From an uncultured Sphingomonas sp. (GTDB lineage: Bacteria; Pseudomonadota; Alphaproteobacteria; Sphingomonadales; Sphingomonadaceae): a DNA stretch of 64,000 nucleotides. The notes under the pieces are model-generated. The model searched no databases. It was not told where the DNA came from and saw nothing but the letters and a program-made list of their open reading frames with translations. The stretch lies in contig NZ_CAJYTI010000011.1 of the NCBI RefSeq assembly GCF_913777625.1, positions 62,001-126,000 of the forward strand, given 5' to 3'. A program made the position numbers and the translations under genes. This document shows, in pieces, positions 37,630 through 48,857 of this stretch (the first letter of the stretch is position 1; each line of letters starts with the position of its first letter).

Positions 37630-40461
37630 TTAGAAACGGAATCGCACCCCGGCGCTGAAATACCGGCCCTCGTACCGCGTATCGATCGGGTAATATTGCG
37701 ACTCGTTGAAGTAGCGATAGTTGCTGAATGGCTGCGCGAGGATGTTGTTCACCTCCACGGTCAGCGTGATGTTCTCGACCGGCGTGTACGATCCCGAGAA
37801 ATCAAGCCGCGAGATCGGCCGCACCTGCTGGCCGGTATAGGCCGCATCGTTCGAGTTACGGCTGTAGAAGTCGACATAGGAGCTGCGATAATTGTACGAT
37901 ACACGCAGCGAAACCTTATCGCGCTCGTAAAAACCGCCGAGGTTGTACGTCCACTTCGACAGGCCGGTCAGCGGCACCATCGCGCGCGCCTCGCCCAGCG
38001 CCTTGGGCAGCTGGTTCTTGGCGTCGACATAGGTCAGGTTGGCCTGCGCGCCGAAGCCGCTCAGCCAGCCGGGCAGGAAGTCGAAGAAGCTCTGGGCCGA
38101 AACCTCGAAGCCCTTGATCTTGCCCGTACCTGCATTTTCCGGGCGGCTGACCTGGATCAGGCCGAAGGTGGGGTCGTTGACGTCGCGGGTGTAGCTGCTG
38201 ATGAAGCCCTTGAGATCCCGGTAGAATAGCGCACCGCTGACCGCGCCGTTCCTGCCGAAATAATATTCGATCGTGGCGTCGTAATTCTTCGAGGTCAGCG
38301 GCTTCAGGTCCGGGTTGCCGCCCGAGCCGAACGCGGCGTAGCGCGCATTGCTGCCGGTGCCGGTACCGAAATCGGTGTTGCGGCTGATCGTGAAGGCCGG
38401 ATTGAGATCGCCGAAGCTCGGCCGCGTGCGCGTCATGGTAAAGCCCAGCCGCGCCTGCAGCCCCTGCATCAGCTTGGCGCGGAGGCCGAAGCTGGGCAGC
38501 ACGTCGACATAGTTCTGCCGGTTGACGTTCGTGACCGAGGTGACGGTGTCGACCTTGGTCACCGGATCGGTCACCGTCACCTTCGACGTGCCGACATAGC
38601 GCCCATCGGTGTTGACGATGCGCACGCCGAACGAGCCGTCGATCGGGATGCCCACGTCGAAGGCATAGCTGCCCTGCGCATAGGCCGCGTAGCTCGATTC
38701 CTTCGAGTAGAAGCCGCCATAGGGATCCATCGGGATCGCCTGGGTGGCGAACTTCGCCAGCGCGTCCTTATACCCTTGGTCGTTCGGATTGGCCGCGACG
38801 ATCTTCTGCAGCGACGCATAGGAGAGCTGGCGCAGCGCCTCGGCATTGCTCTGAATGGCGTCGTAGGAAGGCATCAGCCAGTTGCGGAACGGCGGGCCGT
38901 CGCCGCGAAAGCCGTCCTGCACCTGCTCGAGATTGCCGGTCGGCAGGCTGGCGAGCGGGATGCTCAGCGTCGGCGTGTAGGCGTAGCGATTGCCCTGCCG
39001 CTTCTTCGCATCGCGATCGGTGGCGCGGAGGCCGAACTTGATCTTCGGCAGCCACTGGACATCGGTTTCCAGCGCGACGTCGCCCCGCCACTGGATGCCC
39101 GCGCCGGTGACGTAATATTCCTTCTGGTAGAAGCCGCGCCATACATAGTTGGCGGGGTTGGTCATGTCGTAATTGCCGAGGTCGAACCACGACGACTTGT
39201 TCTTCTCGAAGATCACGTTGACCGGCGGCGCCGCGGCGGTCTGGCCGTCGAGGCTCGACTCGTTGTTGCCATATTCCGAGAAGGTATAGGCAAAGTCGCT
39301 CGAGATCACCGCGCGCCCGGTCGTCCAGACGAAGCCGCCGGCGGCCTGGTAGGTATTGGTATAATCCCGCGTGGTCGAGCGGAAGGTCTCTGCCGGATAG
39401 CCGCCGGTCTTGCTGATGCTCACCAGCTTGTTCGGCTGGCCGTCGACCCGGACGATGTTGAACAGGTTCGGTGGAACCTCCACCCCCGCAGCGTTCTTCG
39501 GCGCGGCGCGGAGCAGCGACACGTCGAAGCTCTCGGTCGAACCCTGGTTGCGATAGGCCTGCCACAGCCCGTCGACATAGATTTCGAGATTGTGCGCCGG
39601 CTTCCACTGGAACGAGCCGTTGACCGACGGCCGCTCGCGCAGCCCGCGCGGATAGTAGAGGCCGACGCTGTACGGCAGGCGGAAGTCGGCAGCCTGGCCG
39701 GCCGGCAGCGTTGCCTTGCTGTTCGCCACCGGATCGACGCCGCCATTGGTGTAGCGGATCGCGTTGTTGAAATAGAAGCGGTTGTAGGCGACGTTGACCA
39801 GCGCCCCCATCTCGCCGATCGGCGTGTTCCAGCGATCGCTGATCAGCAGATTGCCGTTCGGGTTCGTCTTCTTCGACTGGTCGTTGTACGAGGCGCGGAT
39901 CGCGCCGGCGATCTCCAGCCCCTTGAAATCGAACGGGCGGCGCGAGCGCACATTGACCAGCCCGGCCAGGCCGGGCTCGATCAGTTCCGCCGTCGCCGAC
40001 TTGTATACCTCCAGCGCCGCCAGCGCGCCCGCGGGAAAGTCGTGCACCTGCACGGTGCGGTTCTCGGCAGTGAAGATCTCGCGCCCGTTGAACGAGGTGC
40101 CCACGTCCGGAAGGCCGCGGATGAGGATTCCCGAGGCTTCGTCGGCATAGCGATTGACCTGCACGCCCGGCAGCCGTGCGAGGCTCTCCGATGCGTTATT
40201 GTCTGGCAACTTTCCAATGTCCTCCGCGACGATCGCGTCGAGGATCGATTCCGAATTGCGCTTGAATTCGCGCGCGGAGGCAAGGCTGGCGCGAATGCCG
40301 GTAACCAGGATTTCTTCTTCCGCCGCCGCGCTAGGCGCCGACGCCGAGGTGCTATCCTGGCCAGAATCTCCGGGATTTGCGTTCGATTGTGCCCAAGCCG
40401 GCGACACGCTCGCCAGCGTGGCCGCGGCTACGCCCAACAACAGAACCTGCTTGTAAGACAC
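37630..40461 (-). CDS. TonB-dependent outer-membrane receptor (Xanthomonas/Caulobacter class)
   Basis: A 943-residue receptor with a GTG start at 40461 and a strong ribosome site (AGGGGAGGA). The signal peptide ends PAWA-QSN. A TonB-box-like EEILVTG follows at about residue 50, then the plug (SILDAIVAEDIGKLPDNNASESLARLPGVQVNR), which is characteristic of the TIGR01782-type receptors, and a 22-strand barrel ending in a terminal Phe (SAGVRFRF). Receptors of this class often import plant or algal oligosaccharides, but the ligand cannot be told here. No sugar hydrolase or inner-membrane transporter gene lies beside it. Confidence 0.96.
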   Translation of the reverse strand: MSYKQVLLLGVAAATLASVSPAWAQSNANPGDSGQDSTSASAPSAAAEEEILVTGIRASLASAREFKRNSESILDAIVAEDIGKLPDNNASESLARLPGVQVNRYADEASGILIRGLPDVGTSFNGREIFTAENRTVQVHDFPAGALAALEVYKSATAELIEPGLAGLVNVRSRRPFDFKGLEIAGAIRASYNDQSKKTNPNGNLLISDRWNTPIGEMGALVNVAYNRFYFNNAIRYTNGGVDPVANSKATLPAGQAADFRLPYSVGLYYPRGLRERPSVNGSFQWKPAHNLEIYVDGLWQAYRNQGSTESFDVSLLRAAPKNAAGVEVPPNLFNIVRVDGQPNKLVSISKTGGYPAETFRSTTRDYTNTYQAAGGFVWTTGRAVISSDFAYTFSEYGNNESSLDGQTAAAPPVNVIFEKNKSSWFDLGNYDMTNPANYVWRGFYQKEYYVTGAGIQWRGDVALETDVQWLPKIKFGLRATDRDAKKRQGNRYAYTPTLSIPLASLPTGNLEQVQDGFRGDGPPFRNWLMPSYDAIQSNAEALRQLSYASLQKIVAANPNDQGYKDALAKFATQAIPMDPYGGFYSKESSYAAYAQGSYAFDVGIPIDGSFGVRIVNTDGRYVGTSKVTVTDPVTKVDTVTSVTNVNRQNYVDVLPSFGLRAKLMQGLQARLGFTMTRTRPSFGDLNPAFTISRNTDFGTGTGSNARYAAFGSGGNPDLKPLTSKNYDATIEYYFGRNGAVSGALFYRDLKGFISSYTRDVNDPTFGLIQVSRPENAGTGKIKGFEVSAQSFFDFLPGWLSGFGAQANLTYVDAKNQLPKALGEARAMVPLTGLSKWTYNLGGFYERDKVSLRVSYNYRSSYVDFYSRNSNDAAYTGQQVRPISRLDFSGSYTPVENITLTVEVNNILAQPFSNYRYFNESQYYPIDTRYEGRYFSAGVRFRF

Positions 40462-40576
40462 GTCGTCCTCCCCTTTTGCCCTCCGCCGGCTCGGGCTTTC
40501 CCGATCGCCACTGCAGAACGAACCGGTCTGGCCCGAGGCCGACCGTGATCGGTTAAGTCTGACAAAAAGAAATGGG

Positions 40577-40582
40577 TGTCAA
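40577..40582 (-). promoter_or_regulatory. Probable promoter of the TonB receptor (-35 TTGACA)
   Basis: On the minus strand a consensus TTGACA lies about 115 bp upstream of the receptor GTG. A 17-18 base spacer leads to GACTTA/ACTTAA, a weak -10. Directly upstream are repeated TCATT boxes, which suggests an activator binding next to the -35. Confidence 0.55.
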
Positions 40583-40587
40583 TGATG

Positions 40588-40618
40588 CGGTAATGAAAAT
40601 TTAATGTCGGTAATGAAA
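40588..40618. promoter_or_regulatory. Direct repeats upstream of the TonB receptor promoter
   Basis: CGGTAATGAAA occurs twice, at 40588-40598 and 40608-40618, with a 20 bp period (two helical turns). On the minus strand these read TTTCATTACCG, and weaker ACATTAAA and ATCATTGACA units fill the intermediate ~10 bp steps. This layout resembles tandem sites for an OmpR/PhoB-type regulator. Confidence 0.6.
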
Positions 40619-40627
40619 GCGTTTTGC
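40614..40627. promoter_or_regulatory. LacI/GalR-like operator candidate
   Basis: TGAAAGCGTTTTGC fits the LacI-family pattern TGNAANCGNTNNCA apart from the last two bases. It overlaps the second direct repeat by five bases. Because receptors of this class are often under LacI-type control, it is a reasonable candidate operator, but imperfect. Confidence 0.4.
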
Positions 40628-40716
40628 CGCAGGCGGTTGGCCGCCGCGCACCGCCGTCGAAGCGCGCGGCCGGTGATTGCACCGGGGCTCAGGCGAATCG
40701 GACGCGCGGGTACGCG

Positions 40717-41805
40717 TCAGCCGTCGGGCGCGCGCATGACATAGGGGTCGGTGGCGAAGGGCGGCGACAGCCCTTCCACCCAGGCGCCGTGCGCGTGGGT
40801 CCGGGCCACTATTTCCATCGGCGTGTCGCCGGGCCAGCCGCGGACGCGAACCTCGTGGGCGGCCAAATCGCGATTGGGTTCCATCATGACCCAGCCCAGC
40901 GGCCGATCGACCGTGGCAGCGGCGCCGGCAGCCTCCATCGCGGCGGCGATCTGCGCCTGCGCCGCGGGGCGCAGATATTGCCATACCACCGAATGCATCA
41001 ACACGCGGGCCACCCCCGCCGGCTGCGGTTCCGCGAGGCGTGTGACCAGCCATTCGGCCGCATCGCCTCGCTCCAGCCGCACGGGGTCGGCGCGCAGCAT
41101 CGCGATCGCGGTTCCCAGCCGGGCCTGCCGCTCCACGGCATCGACCCAGCAATAGGCCTGCAGCCGATCGGCGTCGCGATCGTCGTGCAGGTCGAGCGGC
41201 GCGATATCGACACCCCGCGCCGACACGATCTCGACCGGCGCGTCGGGCGGCGCCACGCCGCGCCACGCCGGCCGAAGCATCAGCGCCGACGCGGCAGGAC
41301 CCGCCGCCACCCCGCCCAGATCGAAGCCATAGCGGCCGATCATCAGGTTCAGCCCCCCGCTTGACCCGATCTCCAGCAGCTCGAACCGCGGCCCGAAGCG
41401 CCGGGCGAGATGCAGGATGCCGGTCATCAGGCCCGAGGACCGGGCGGGCTCGTTGGTCTGGGGCGGGCCGTACAGCCACGGCATCAACGGGAGATCATAG
41501 GCCGAGAGTACCGCGTCCAGCGCCGCGCCGGTCCGGCCAAGATCGGTCTCCTCGCCGGTGAAGATGCGGCGCAGCTCGGGCACCCCGCGCCGATGGAGCG
41601 CGTGCAGCCCGCCGACCAGCCGCAGCACCAGCGCATCCGCCACCGGCTCGCCCGGCCAGTCGAGCACGCGCCGGCCGGTTTCGCTGGCGCGGGTGATCCC
41701 CTGCCCCAGCGCGGTACAGATGCGCGCGGTGATCGGCGCGTCCATGGCGGCACAATAGCCGGCCTGGATGGCAAAACTCTTGCGGTTCTCGGCTTCGGAC
41801 GCCAT
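40717..41805 (-). CDS. DUF2332 family protein
   Basis: A 362-residue soluble protein from the ATG at 41805 ([18 protein letters not shown]) behind AAGGGGAAG; the longer track ORF runs antisense through hisG. The block [25 protein letters not shown] resembles the SAM-binding glycine loop of a methyltransferase-like fold, and [16 protein letters not shown] follows later. DUF2332 proteins are uncharacterised. Divergent from hisG (61 bp between starts). Confidence 0.87.
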   Translation of the reverse strand: MASEAENRKSFAIQAGYCAAMDAPITARICTALGQGITRASETGRRVLDWPGEPVADALVLRLVGGLHALHRRGVPELRRIFTGEETDLGRTGAALDAVLSAYDLPLMPWLYGPPQTNEPARSSGLMTGILHLARRFGPRFELLEIGSSGGLNLMIGRYGFDLGGVAAGPAASALMLRPAWRGVAPPDAPVEIVSARGVDIAPLDLHDDRDADRLQAYCWVDAVERQARLGTAIAMLRADPVRLERGDAAEWLVTRLAEPQPAGVARVLMHSVVWQYLRPAAQAQIAAAMEAAGAAATVDRPLGWVMMEPNRDLAAHEVRVRGWPGDTPMEIVARTHAHGAWVEGLSPPFATDPYVMRAPDG

Positions 41806-41865
41806 GCGCTTCCCCTTTGGCGCGTGTTGCGCCCATGGCCGCCCCCAAGTAAAGCCCCCGCACCC

Positions 41866-42512
41866 ATGACCGAGCCGTTGATCCTTGCCGTGCCGAAAGG
41901 CCGGATTCTCGAAGAGGCGCTGCCCTTGCTGGCGGCGGTCGGCATCGTGCCCGAAGCGGCCTTTTCCGATAAGAACTCGCGCGCGCTGCGCTTCGCGACC
42001 AACAACCCCGCGATCGACCTGATCCGGGTGCGCGCGTTCGACGTGGCGACCTTCGTCGCGCACGGCGCCGCGCATCTGGGCATCGTCGGCTCCGACGTAT
42101 TGGCCGAGTTCGATTATTCGGAGCTGTACGCGCCCGTAGACCTGGGCATCGGCCACTGCCGCATCTCGGTCGCAGAACCCGTGGCGCTCGCCGAACAGGA
42201 CGATCCGCGCGGCTGGAGCCATGTCCGCGTCGCGACCAAATATCCGCACATCACCCGCGCCCATTTCGAAGCCCGCGGGGTGCAGGCCGAGTGCGTCAAG
42301 CTCAACGGCGCGATGGAGCTGGCCCCGGTGCTGGGCCTTGCGCCGCGCATCGTCGACCTCGTTTCTTCGGGTCGCACGCTCCAGGAGAACGGCCTTGTCG
42401 AAGTGGAGGTCATCGCGCAGGTGACCAGCCGCCTGATCGTCAACCGCGCCGCGTTCAAGACGCGCGCCAGCGAAGTCGTGCCGCTGGTAGACGGCTTCCG
42501 AAAGGCCGTGGC

Positions 42513-42516
<4 letters not shown>
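41866..42516 (+). CDS. hisG: ATP phosphoribosyltransferase, short form
   Basis: A 216-residue catalytic subunit, first step of histidine synthesis. It starts at the ATG at 41866 ([22 protein letters not shown]). [28 protein letters not shown] and the PRPP-like [20 protein letters not shown] match HisG. The C-terminal allosteric domain is missing, so it is the short form, which needs the HisZ regulatory subunit; hisZ is not in the window. It overlaps hisD by 4 bp. Confidence 0.96.
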
Positions 42517-43799
<1,283 letters not shown>

Positions 43800-43811
43800 T
43801 AGAAGTAGAAC

Positions 43812-44273
43812 ATGGCCAGTCCGCAAGCTAAGTCCCGTTCCAAGGCGCGCGCCGCCGCCCGCCTCGCCGCCGTCCAGGCGCTCTACCAGCGCGAGATGGA
43901 GGGCACCTCGATCCCCGCGCTGCTGCACGAGTTCCACCAGCACCGCCTCGGCGCGATCATCGAGGACGTCGAATATGCCGACGCCGACATCGCGTTCTTC
44001 GACGATGTCGTCAGCGGCACCGACGCCCGCCGTGAGGAGATCGACGGCATCGTCGCCGCCAAGCTGAGCACCGGCTGGACGCTGGAGCGGCTCGACAAGC
44101 CGATGCGCCAGATCCTGCGTGCCGGCACCTACGAGCTGCTCGCCCGCAAGGACGTGCCGACCGCCGCGGTGATCAGCGAATATCTCGACGTGACCGACGC
44201 CTTTTACGATCGTCGCGAAAAGGGGTTCGTCAACGGCATCCTCGACGCGATCGCCAAGGAAGCCCGCGCCTGA
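43812..44273 (+). CDS. nusB: Transcription antitermination factor NusB
   Basis: A 153-residue all-helical RNA-binding protein that, with NusE (S10), promotes rRNA antitermination. It begins MASPQAKSRSKARAAARLAAVQALYQREM, the basic-helix start typical of NusB. The C-terminal part LRAGTYELLARKDVPTAAVISEYLDVTDAFYDRREKGFVNGILDAIAKE is the strongly conserved NusB core. It is followed 28 bp on by thiL. Confidence 0.97.
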   Translation: MASPQAKSRSKARAAARLAAVQALYQREMEGTSIPALLHEFHQHRLGAIIEDVEYADADIAFFDDVVSGTDARREEIDGIVAAKLSTGWTLERLDKPMRQILRAGTYELLARKDVPTAAVISEYLDVTDAFYDRREKGFVNGILDAIAKEARA

Positions 44274-44301
44274 TGCGCGCCCCTGCCCCCGGACGGGCGG
44301 G

Positions 44302-45204
44302 ATGAACGAAGCCGCATTCCTCGCCGGCCTGCGCCGCCTGCCGCTCCATCCCGGAGCGCGCGGGCTGCACGACGATGCGGCCATGCTCGGCGATCTCGTC
44401 CTCACCCATGACGTGCTGGTGGAGGGTGTCCATTATCTGCCGGACGATCCGGCGGAGGATGTCGCCTGGAAACTACTCGCAGTGAACCTGTCCGATCTCG
44501 CCGCCAAGGGCGCGGTGCCGGAAGGGGTGCTGCTCGGCTATCCGCTGGCCGGCGACGACGCCTGGGACGCGGCGTTCCTCGCCGGGCTGGACGCTGCGCT
44601 GGCGGCCTTTGCCTGCCCGCTGATCGGCGGGGACACGGTACAGGCGGCGGCAGGTGCCCCGCGCACCCTGTCCCTCACCGCGATTGGGCGCTCCTCTCAC
44701 GCCCCCGCCCGCAGCGGCGCGCAGGCCGGCGACCTGCTCTACGTGACCGGCACGATCGGCGATGGCGGTGCAGGGCTTGCGGTGGCGCAGTCCGGCGACG
44801 GTCCCGCAACGCTGCTCGCCCGCTATCGCCGCCCGACCCCGCGGCTCGCCGAGGGGCAGGCGCTCGCCCCCGGCGTGCATGCGATGATGGACGTATCCGA
44901 CGGGCTGCTGATCGACGCCGCGCGGATGGCGGCGGCGAGCGGGCTCGCGGTGACGATCGATCTCGCCGCCGTACCGCTTTCGGCCGATTTCCAGGCGGTG
45001 CTCGGGCGGGATCGCGCGGCGCGTCTCGCGGCCGCGACCGCCGGCGACGATTACGAACTGCTCTTCGCCGCGCCCCCGGGACTGCTGCTGCCGCTCGATG
45101 CGACCTGCATCGGCGGGTTCGGCGAGGGCGAGGGCCTGATGCTCCACGATGCCGGCACGCCGCTCCCGCTGCCGGGCCGACTCGGCTTCGAGCACGGCGC
45201 CTAG
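44302..45204 (+). CDS. thiL: Thiamine-monophosphate kinase
   Basis: A 300-residue PurM-like kinase that makes thiamine diphosphate from thiamine monophosphate. [26 protein letters not shown] provides the metal-binding Asp pair. [26 protein letters not shown] and [12 protein letters not shown] follow, and [22 protein letters not shown] is the second conserved block. Its TAG overlaps the ruvB stop on the other strand by three bases. nusB-thiL is a widely conserved gene pair. Confidence 0.96.
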   Translation: MNEAAFLAGLRRLPLHPGARGLHDDAAMLGDLVLTHDVLVEGVHYLPDDPAEDVAWKLLAVNLSDLAAKGAVPEGVLLGYPLAGDDAWDAAFLAGLDAALAAFACPLIGGDTVQAAAGAPRTLSLTAIGRSSHAPARSGAQAGDLLYVTGTIGDGGAGLAVAQSGDGPATLLARYRRPTPRLAEGQALAPGVHAMMDVSDGLLIDAARMAAASGLAVTIDLAAVPLSADFQAVLGRDRAARLAAATAGDDYELLFAAPPGLLLPLDATCIGGFGEGEGLMLHDAGTPLPLPGRLGFEHGA

Positions 45205-46223
45205 TCGAACAGCCCGTCCTGCGATCCTGCGGGCGGGTTGAGCCCGAGATGCTTCCACCCCGGCCCGTTCAGGCACCGCCCCCGCGCCGTGCGGGCGATC
45301 AGGCCGAGCTGGATCAGATAGGGCTCGATCACTTCCTCCACCGTGTCGCGCGGCTCGCTGAGGCCGGCGGCGAGCGTCTCCACCCCCACCGGGCCGCCAC
45401 GATAGACGTCGGCGATCATCATCAGATAGCGGCGGTCCATCGCATCGAGCCCGAGCCCGTCCACCTCCAGCCGATTGAGCGCCGCGTCGGCCACCTTGGC
45501 GTGCACCACCGCCTCGCCGAACACATTGGCGAAGTCGCGCACCCGACGCAGCAGCCGCCCGGCGATGCGCGGGGTGCCGCGCGACCGCCGCGCGACTTCG
45601 CGCGCGCCGTCGGAGGAAATGGCGAGGCCCAGCAGCCCGGCGGCGCGGGTCACCACCCGCTCCAGCTCGTCGACCGTGTAGAATTGCAGCCGCACCGGGA
45701 TCCCGAACCGATCGCGCAAGGGGGTGGTCAGCAGCCCCTGCCGCGTCGTCGCGCCGACCAGCGTGAAGCGCGGCAGCTCGATCCGCACGCTCCGCGCCGA
45801 AGGCCCCTCGCCGATCATCAGGTCGAGCGCGCGGTCCTCCATCGCCGGATAGAGGACCTCTTCCACCGCGGGATTGAGCCGGTGGATCTCGTCGATGAAC
45901 AGCACGTCGCCGTCCTCGAGATTGGTGAGCAAAGCGGCGAGATCGCCCGACTTGACGATCACCGGGCCCGAGGTGGAGCGGAACCCCACCCCCATCTCGC
46001 GCGCGATGATCTGGGCGAGCGTGGTCTTGCCGAGGCCGGGGGGCCCGAAGAACAGCACATGGTCCAGCGCATCGCCGCGCGCCTTGGCGGCATCGATGAA
46101 CACGCGGAGATTCTCGCGCGCCGCCTGCTGCCCGACGAACTCGTCGAGCGATTTCGGGCGCAACGCGGCATCGACGTCTTCGGCGCGGCGGCCGGCGGTG
46201 AGGAGGCGATCGGGTTCGGTCAT
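45201..46223 (-). CDS. ruvB: Holliday junction branch-migration helicase RuvB
   Basis: A 340-residue AAA+ motor; the start is the ATG at 46223 ([23 protein letters not shown]). Walker A is [14 protein letters not shown] and Walker B is [11 protein letters not shown]; the arginine-finger region [18 protein letters not shown] and the C-terminal winged helix ([15 protein letters not shown]) are present. RuvB works with RuvA, which here is encoded 1.9 kb away, separated by a dehydrogenase and a DUF4337 gene. Confidence 0.97.
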   Translation of the reverse strand: MTEPDRLLTAGRRAEDVDAALRPKSLDEFVGQQAARENLRVFIDAAKARGDALDHVLFFGPPGLGKTTLAQIIAREMGVGFRSTSGPVIVKSGDLAALLTNLEDGDVLFIDEIHRLNPAVEEVLYPAMEDRALDLMIGEGPSARSVRIELPRFTLVGATTRQGLLTTPLRDRFGIPVRLQFYTVDELERVVTRAAGLLGLAISSDGAREVARRSRGTPRIAGRLLRRVRDFANVFGEAVVHAKVADAALNRLEVDGLGLDAMDRRYLMMIADVYRGGPVGVETLAAGLSEPRDTVEEVIEPYLIQLGLIARTARGRCLNGPGWKHLGLNPPAGSQDGLFD

Positions 46224-46312
46224 CAGGCTGGGATCATTCTGTAGCCGCCGGCGGTGCACCGGTCGACGGGAAGGGCTGGCAAAGCTGCGGGCAAGCGCGC
46301 ATCTGGGCAGGC

Positions 46313-47206
46313 ATGGTCGATCTGTATCTCGCCACCGCCGTTTCCGACGCGCTCCGCGCCGACCTGGCCGCCCGCTTCACGCTGCACGAGGGCGAGCCGC
46401 CCGCCACGACTCGCGCCATCGTCGGCGGCGGGCAGATGCGGCTCGACGCGGCGATGCTCGATCGGCTGCCCGCGCTGGAGATCGTGGCAATCAACGGCGT
46501 GGGCTATGACGGGCTCGACCTCGACGCGTTGCGCGTGCGCGGCGTGCGGGTGACGACGACGCCGGGCGTGCTGACCGAAGACGTCGCCGATCTCGCCATC
46601 GCGCTGCTGCTGGCGGTGTTCCGCCGGATCGCGGCCAATGACGCAGCGGCGCGCGGCGGCGGCTGGAAGGTGCCGCTGGGCAGGCGCGCGAGCGGGCGCC
46701 GGATCGGCATTTTCGGGCTGGGCAAGATCGGCACCGCGATCGCCGAACGCGCCGCGCCGTTCGCGGGCGAACTGCTCTACACGGCGCGCGGCGAAAAGCC
46801 GGTCGCGTGGCGCTATCTGCCCGACATCGCCGCACTGGCCGAAGCGAGCGACGTGCTGATCCTCGCCGCGCCCGGCGGTGCGGCAACCGACAAGATCGTC
46901 GATGCGACGGTGCTTGGGCGGCTCGGGCCGGAGGGGGTGCTGATCAACGTCGCGCGCGGCAGCCTGGTGGACGAAGCCGCGGCGATCGCGGCGCTGCAAA
47001 ACGGCACGATCGCGGGCGCCGGGCTCGACGTCTTCGCCGAGGAGCCGCATGTGCCCGAGGCGCTGCGCGCGCTGGAGCAGGTGGTGCTCGCGCCCCACCA
47101 GGGCAGCGCCACGGTCGAGACGCGCGCCGCGATGGCAGCGCTGGTGCTGGCCAATCTCGACGCGCATTTCGCCGGCCAGCCCCTGCCGACGGCGTTGCGC
47201 TTCTAG
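46313..47206 (+). CDS. D-isomer 2-hydroxyacid dehydrogenase
   Basis: A 297-residue NAD(P)-dependent dehydrogenase. The Rossmann motif is [18 protein letters not shown] at about residue 130. The catalytic Arg is in [13 protein letters not shown], the Glu in [13 protein letters not shown], and the His in [11 protein letters not shown]. The glyoxylate/hydroxypyruvate-reductase-like group fits best; the exact 2-hydroxy acid is not determined. It is divergent from ruvB, with a REPIN-free 89 bp gap, and is followed directly by a family B repeat. Confidence 0.93.
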   Translation: MVDLYLATAVSDALRADLAARFTLHEGEPPATTRAIVGGGQMRLDAAMLDRLPALEIVAINGVGYDGLDLDALRVRGVRVTTTPGVLTEDVADLAIALLLAVFRRIAANDAAARGGGWKVPLGRRASGRRIGIFGLGKIGTAIAERAAPFAGELLYTARGEKPVAWRYLPDIAALAEASDVLILAAPGGAATDKIVDATVLGRLGPEGVLINVARGSLVDEAAAIAALQNGTIAGAGLDVFAEEPHVPEALRALEQVVLAPHQGSATVETRAAMAALVLANLDAHFAGQPLPTALRF

Positions 47207-47347
47207 ATCCTCCCCGGAACGGGGAGGGGGACCAAGACGCGTCAGCGGCTTGGTGGAGCGGGGCCTCCCCGCGCGAGCCCCTTGCGGCGGTCCCCCTCCA
47301 CCACGCGGCTGCGCCGCGCGGTCCCCCTCCCCGTTCCGGGGAGGATC
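47206..47347. repeat. Composite palindromic element, family B copy 2 (142 bp)
   Basis: Outer arms are GATCCTCCCCGGAACGGGGA and TTCCGGGGAGGATC. It contains the internal palindrome CGCGGCTGCGCCGCG and a CCCCTCCACCACG box shared with copy 3. It starts one base before the end of the dehydrogenase gene, so the stop codon overlaps the element. Confidence 0.85.
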
Positions 47348-47364
47348 GAAGAAACCCTGCCCCG

Positions 47365-47922
47365 TCATCCCAGCAAGGTGCTCAGCACCTCGGGATGGAA
47401 GCTCCATCCTGCGAACCCGCACAGTCCCAGGAACAGCCCGAAGCCACCGAACACCCAGGCGACGATCAGCAGCCAGCTGCTCTCCGCCAGCGCCGATACC
47501 GCGGCGATCGAGATGGCGGTGGCGATCGCCGCGTCGCTGGCGTCGAACTGGTCGTCATGGATGTTGAGCGCGTCATATTGCGCTTCCTGGGCCTTGGCCT
47601 GCTCGGCGAGCTTGGGGGCCTCGGCCTTGTACTTGGCGATGTCTGCGTCCAGCCCCTTCAGGATCGGCGCGACCTTGGCCGCATCGGGCGACACCGCCGC
47701 GATCTGGGCGCGGCTGGTCTCGGCGAGATGCTGCTTGGTCTTGGTCGCCTGATATTCGTTCCACAGATCGACCGAGCTCGACTGCGCCTGCTCCATCGCC
47801 TGGACGATGTTGCCGTCCTTGATGTTGCACAGGCCCGTGGCGACCGAGAGCACCACGACGGTGATCGCGACACGGCGGTTGAGGCGCTTGTCCTTGGCTT
47901 CGGCGGAGACTTCGATTTCCAT
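47365..47922 (-). CDS. DUF4337 membrane protein
   Basis: A 185-residue protein from the ATG at 47922 (MEIEVSAEAKDKRLNRRVAI). It has an N-terminal helix (RVAITVVVLSVATGLCNI), a central soluble coiled coil (ATKTKQHLAETSRAQIAAV to LAEQAKAQEAQYDAL), and two C-terminal helices (IATAISIAAVSALAESSWLL, and VFGGFGLFLGLCGFAG). This matches DUF4337. The gene is exactly bracketed by two direct copies of the 142 bp family B repeat. Function unknown. Confidence 0.85.
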   Translation of the reverse strand: MEIEVSAEAKDKRLNRRVAITVVVLSVATGLCNIKDGNIVQAMEQAQSSSVDLWNEYQATKTKQHLAETSRAQIAAVSPDAAKVAPILKGLDADIAKYKAEAPKLAEQAKAQEAQYDALNIHDDQFDASDAAIATAISIAAVSALAESSWLLIVAWVFGGFGLFLGLCGFAGWSFHPEVLSTLLG

Positions 47923-47943
47923 GGCTATTCGACTTCCGATCCA

Positions 47944-48085
47944 GATCCTCCCCGGAACGGGGAGGGGGACCAAGGCGCGCAAGCGTCTTGGTGGAGGGGG
48001 CTATCCACGGGCGAGTCCGGTGAGGCAATCCCCCTCCACCACGCGGCTGCGCCGCGCGGTCCCCCTCCCCGTCCCGGGGAAGATC
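47944..48085. repeat. Composite palindromic element, family B copy 3 (142 bp)
   Basis: It has the same length, orientation and ends as copy 2 (GATCCTCCCCGGAACGGGGA ... CCCGGGGAAGATC; the last arm has two substitutions). The inner box ACGCGGCTGCGCCGCGCGGT is identical to copy 2. The centre is more diverged. Confidence 0.85.
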
Positions 48086-48097
48086 GAAAGAAGCACC

Positions 48098-48694
48098 TCA
48101 CTTCGCCGCCTTGCGCAGCGCGAGGCGGACCAGCGCGTCCAGCGTCGCCGCCGGCCCGAGCTCGTCGCTGGCGGCGTTGACCGCCGCGCTCGCCTCGGCC
48201 GGCCGGAAGCCGAGGTTGAGCATCGCCGACACCGCATCCGCCGCCGCCCCGCCGCTCGGCGCGGCGGTTGCGCCGACCCCGCCCAGCACCAGCCCGCCGG
48301 CCTTGTCCTTGAGTTCGTTGACGATGCGCTGGGCGAGCTTCGGCCCCACGCCGTTCGCCCGCGCGATCGTCGCCGCATCGGCGCGGGCGACCGCGGTGCG
48401 CAGTTCCTCGGGCGCGAGGATCGAGAGGATCGCCAGCGCGACCTTCGCCCCCACGCCCTGCACGCTGGTCAGCAGCTTGAACCAGTCGCGCTCGTCGGCC
48501 GAGGCGAAGCCCATCAGCCGGATCGAATCCTCGCTGACCAGCATCTCGGTATGGATGGTGACCTGCTCGCCCACCGCGCCGAGCTTGTCGAGCGTCTTGG
48601 CCGAGGCCCCGACGAGGTAGCCGACGCCGTTCACGTCGATCACCGCATGGTCGGCACCGCTGAAGGCCAATGCGCCACGGAGATGCGCGATCAT
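48098..48694 (-). CDS. ruvA: Holliday junction DNA helicase subunit RuvA
   Basis: A 198-residue protein starting at the ATG at 48694 ([20 protein letters not shown]). The N-terminal OB fold ends near residue 65. Two helix-hairpin-helix motifs follow ([14 protein letters not shown], and [22 protein letters not shown]), then a flexible Gly/Ala linker and domain III ([25 protein letters not shown]), which contacts RuvB. The upstream track residues (to 48841) are a shadow. No ruvC precedes it, in contrast to the usual ruvC-ruvA-ruvB order. Confidence 0.97.
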   Translation of the reverse strand: MIAHLRGALAFSGADHAVIDVNGVGYLVGASAKTLDKLGAVGEQVTIHTEMLVSEDSIRLMGFASADERDWFKLLTSVQGVGAKVALAILSILAPEELRTAVARADAATIARANGVGPKLAQRIVNELKDKAGGLVLGGVGATAAPSGGAAADAVSAMLNLGFRPAEASAAVNAASDELGPAATLDALVRLALRKAAK

Positions 48695-48857
48695 CGGCGG
48701 GGCTCCCGAACGACAGGAGCAGGCGACAGCGGAGGAGCAGGCAGCAGCATAGCCGGTACATAAGCGGAACAGCAAAAGGGAGGAAGCGATTTTCGGCGCA
48801 GCCGTCTGGCAATCCCGCCATCGCTCCCCAACTCCCCGCAAACGAGGGGGCTTCGCG

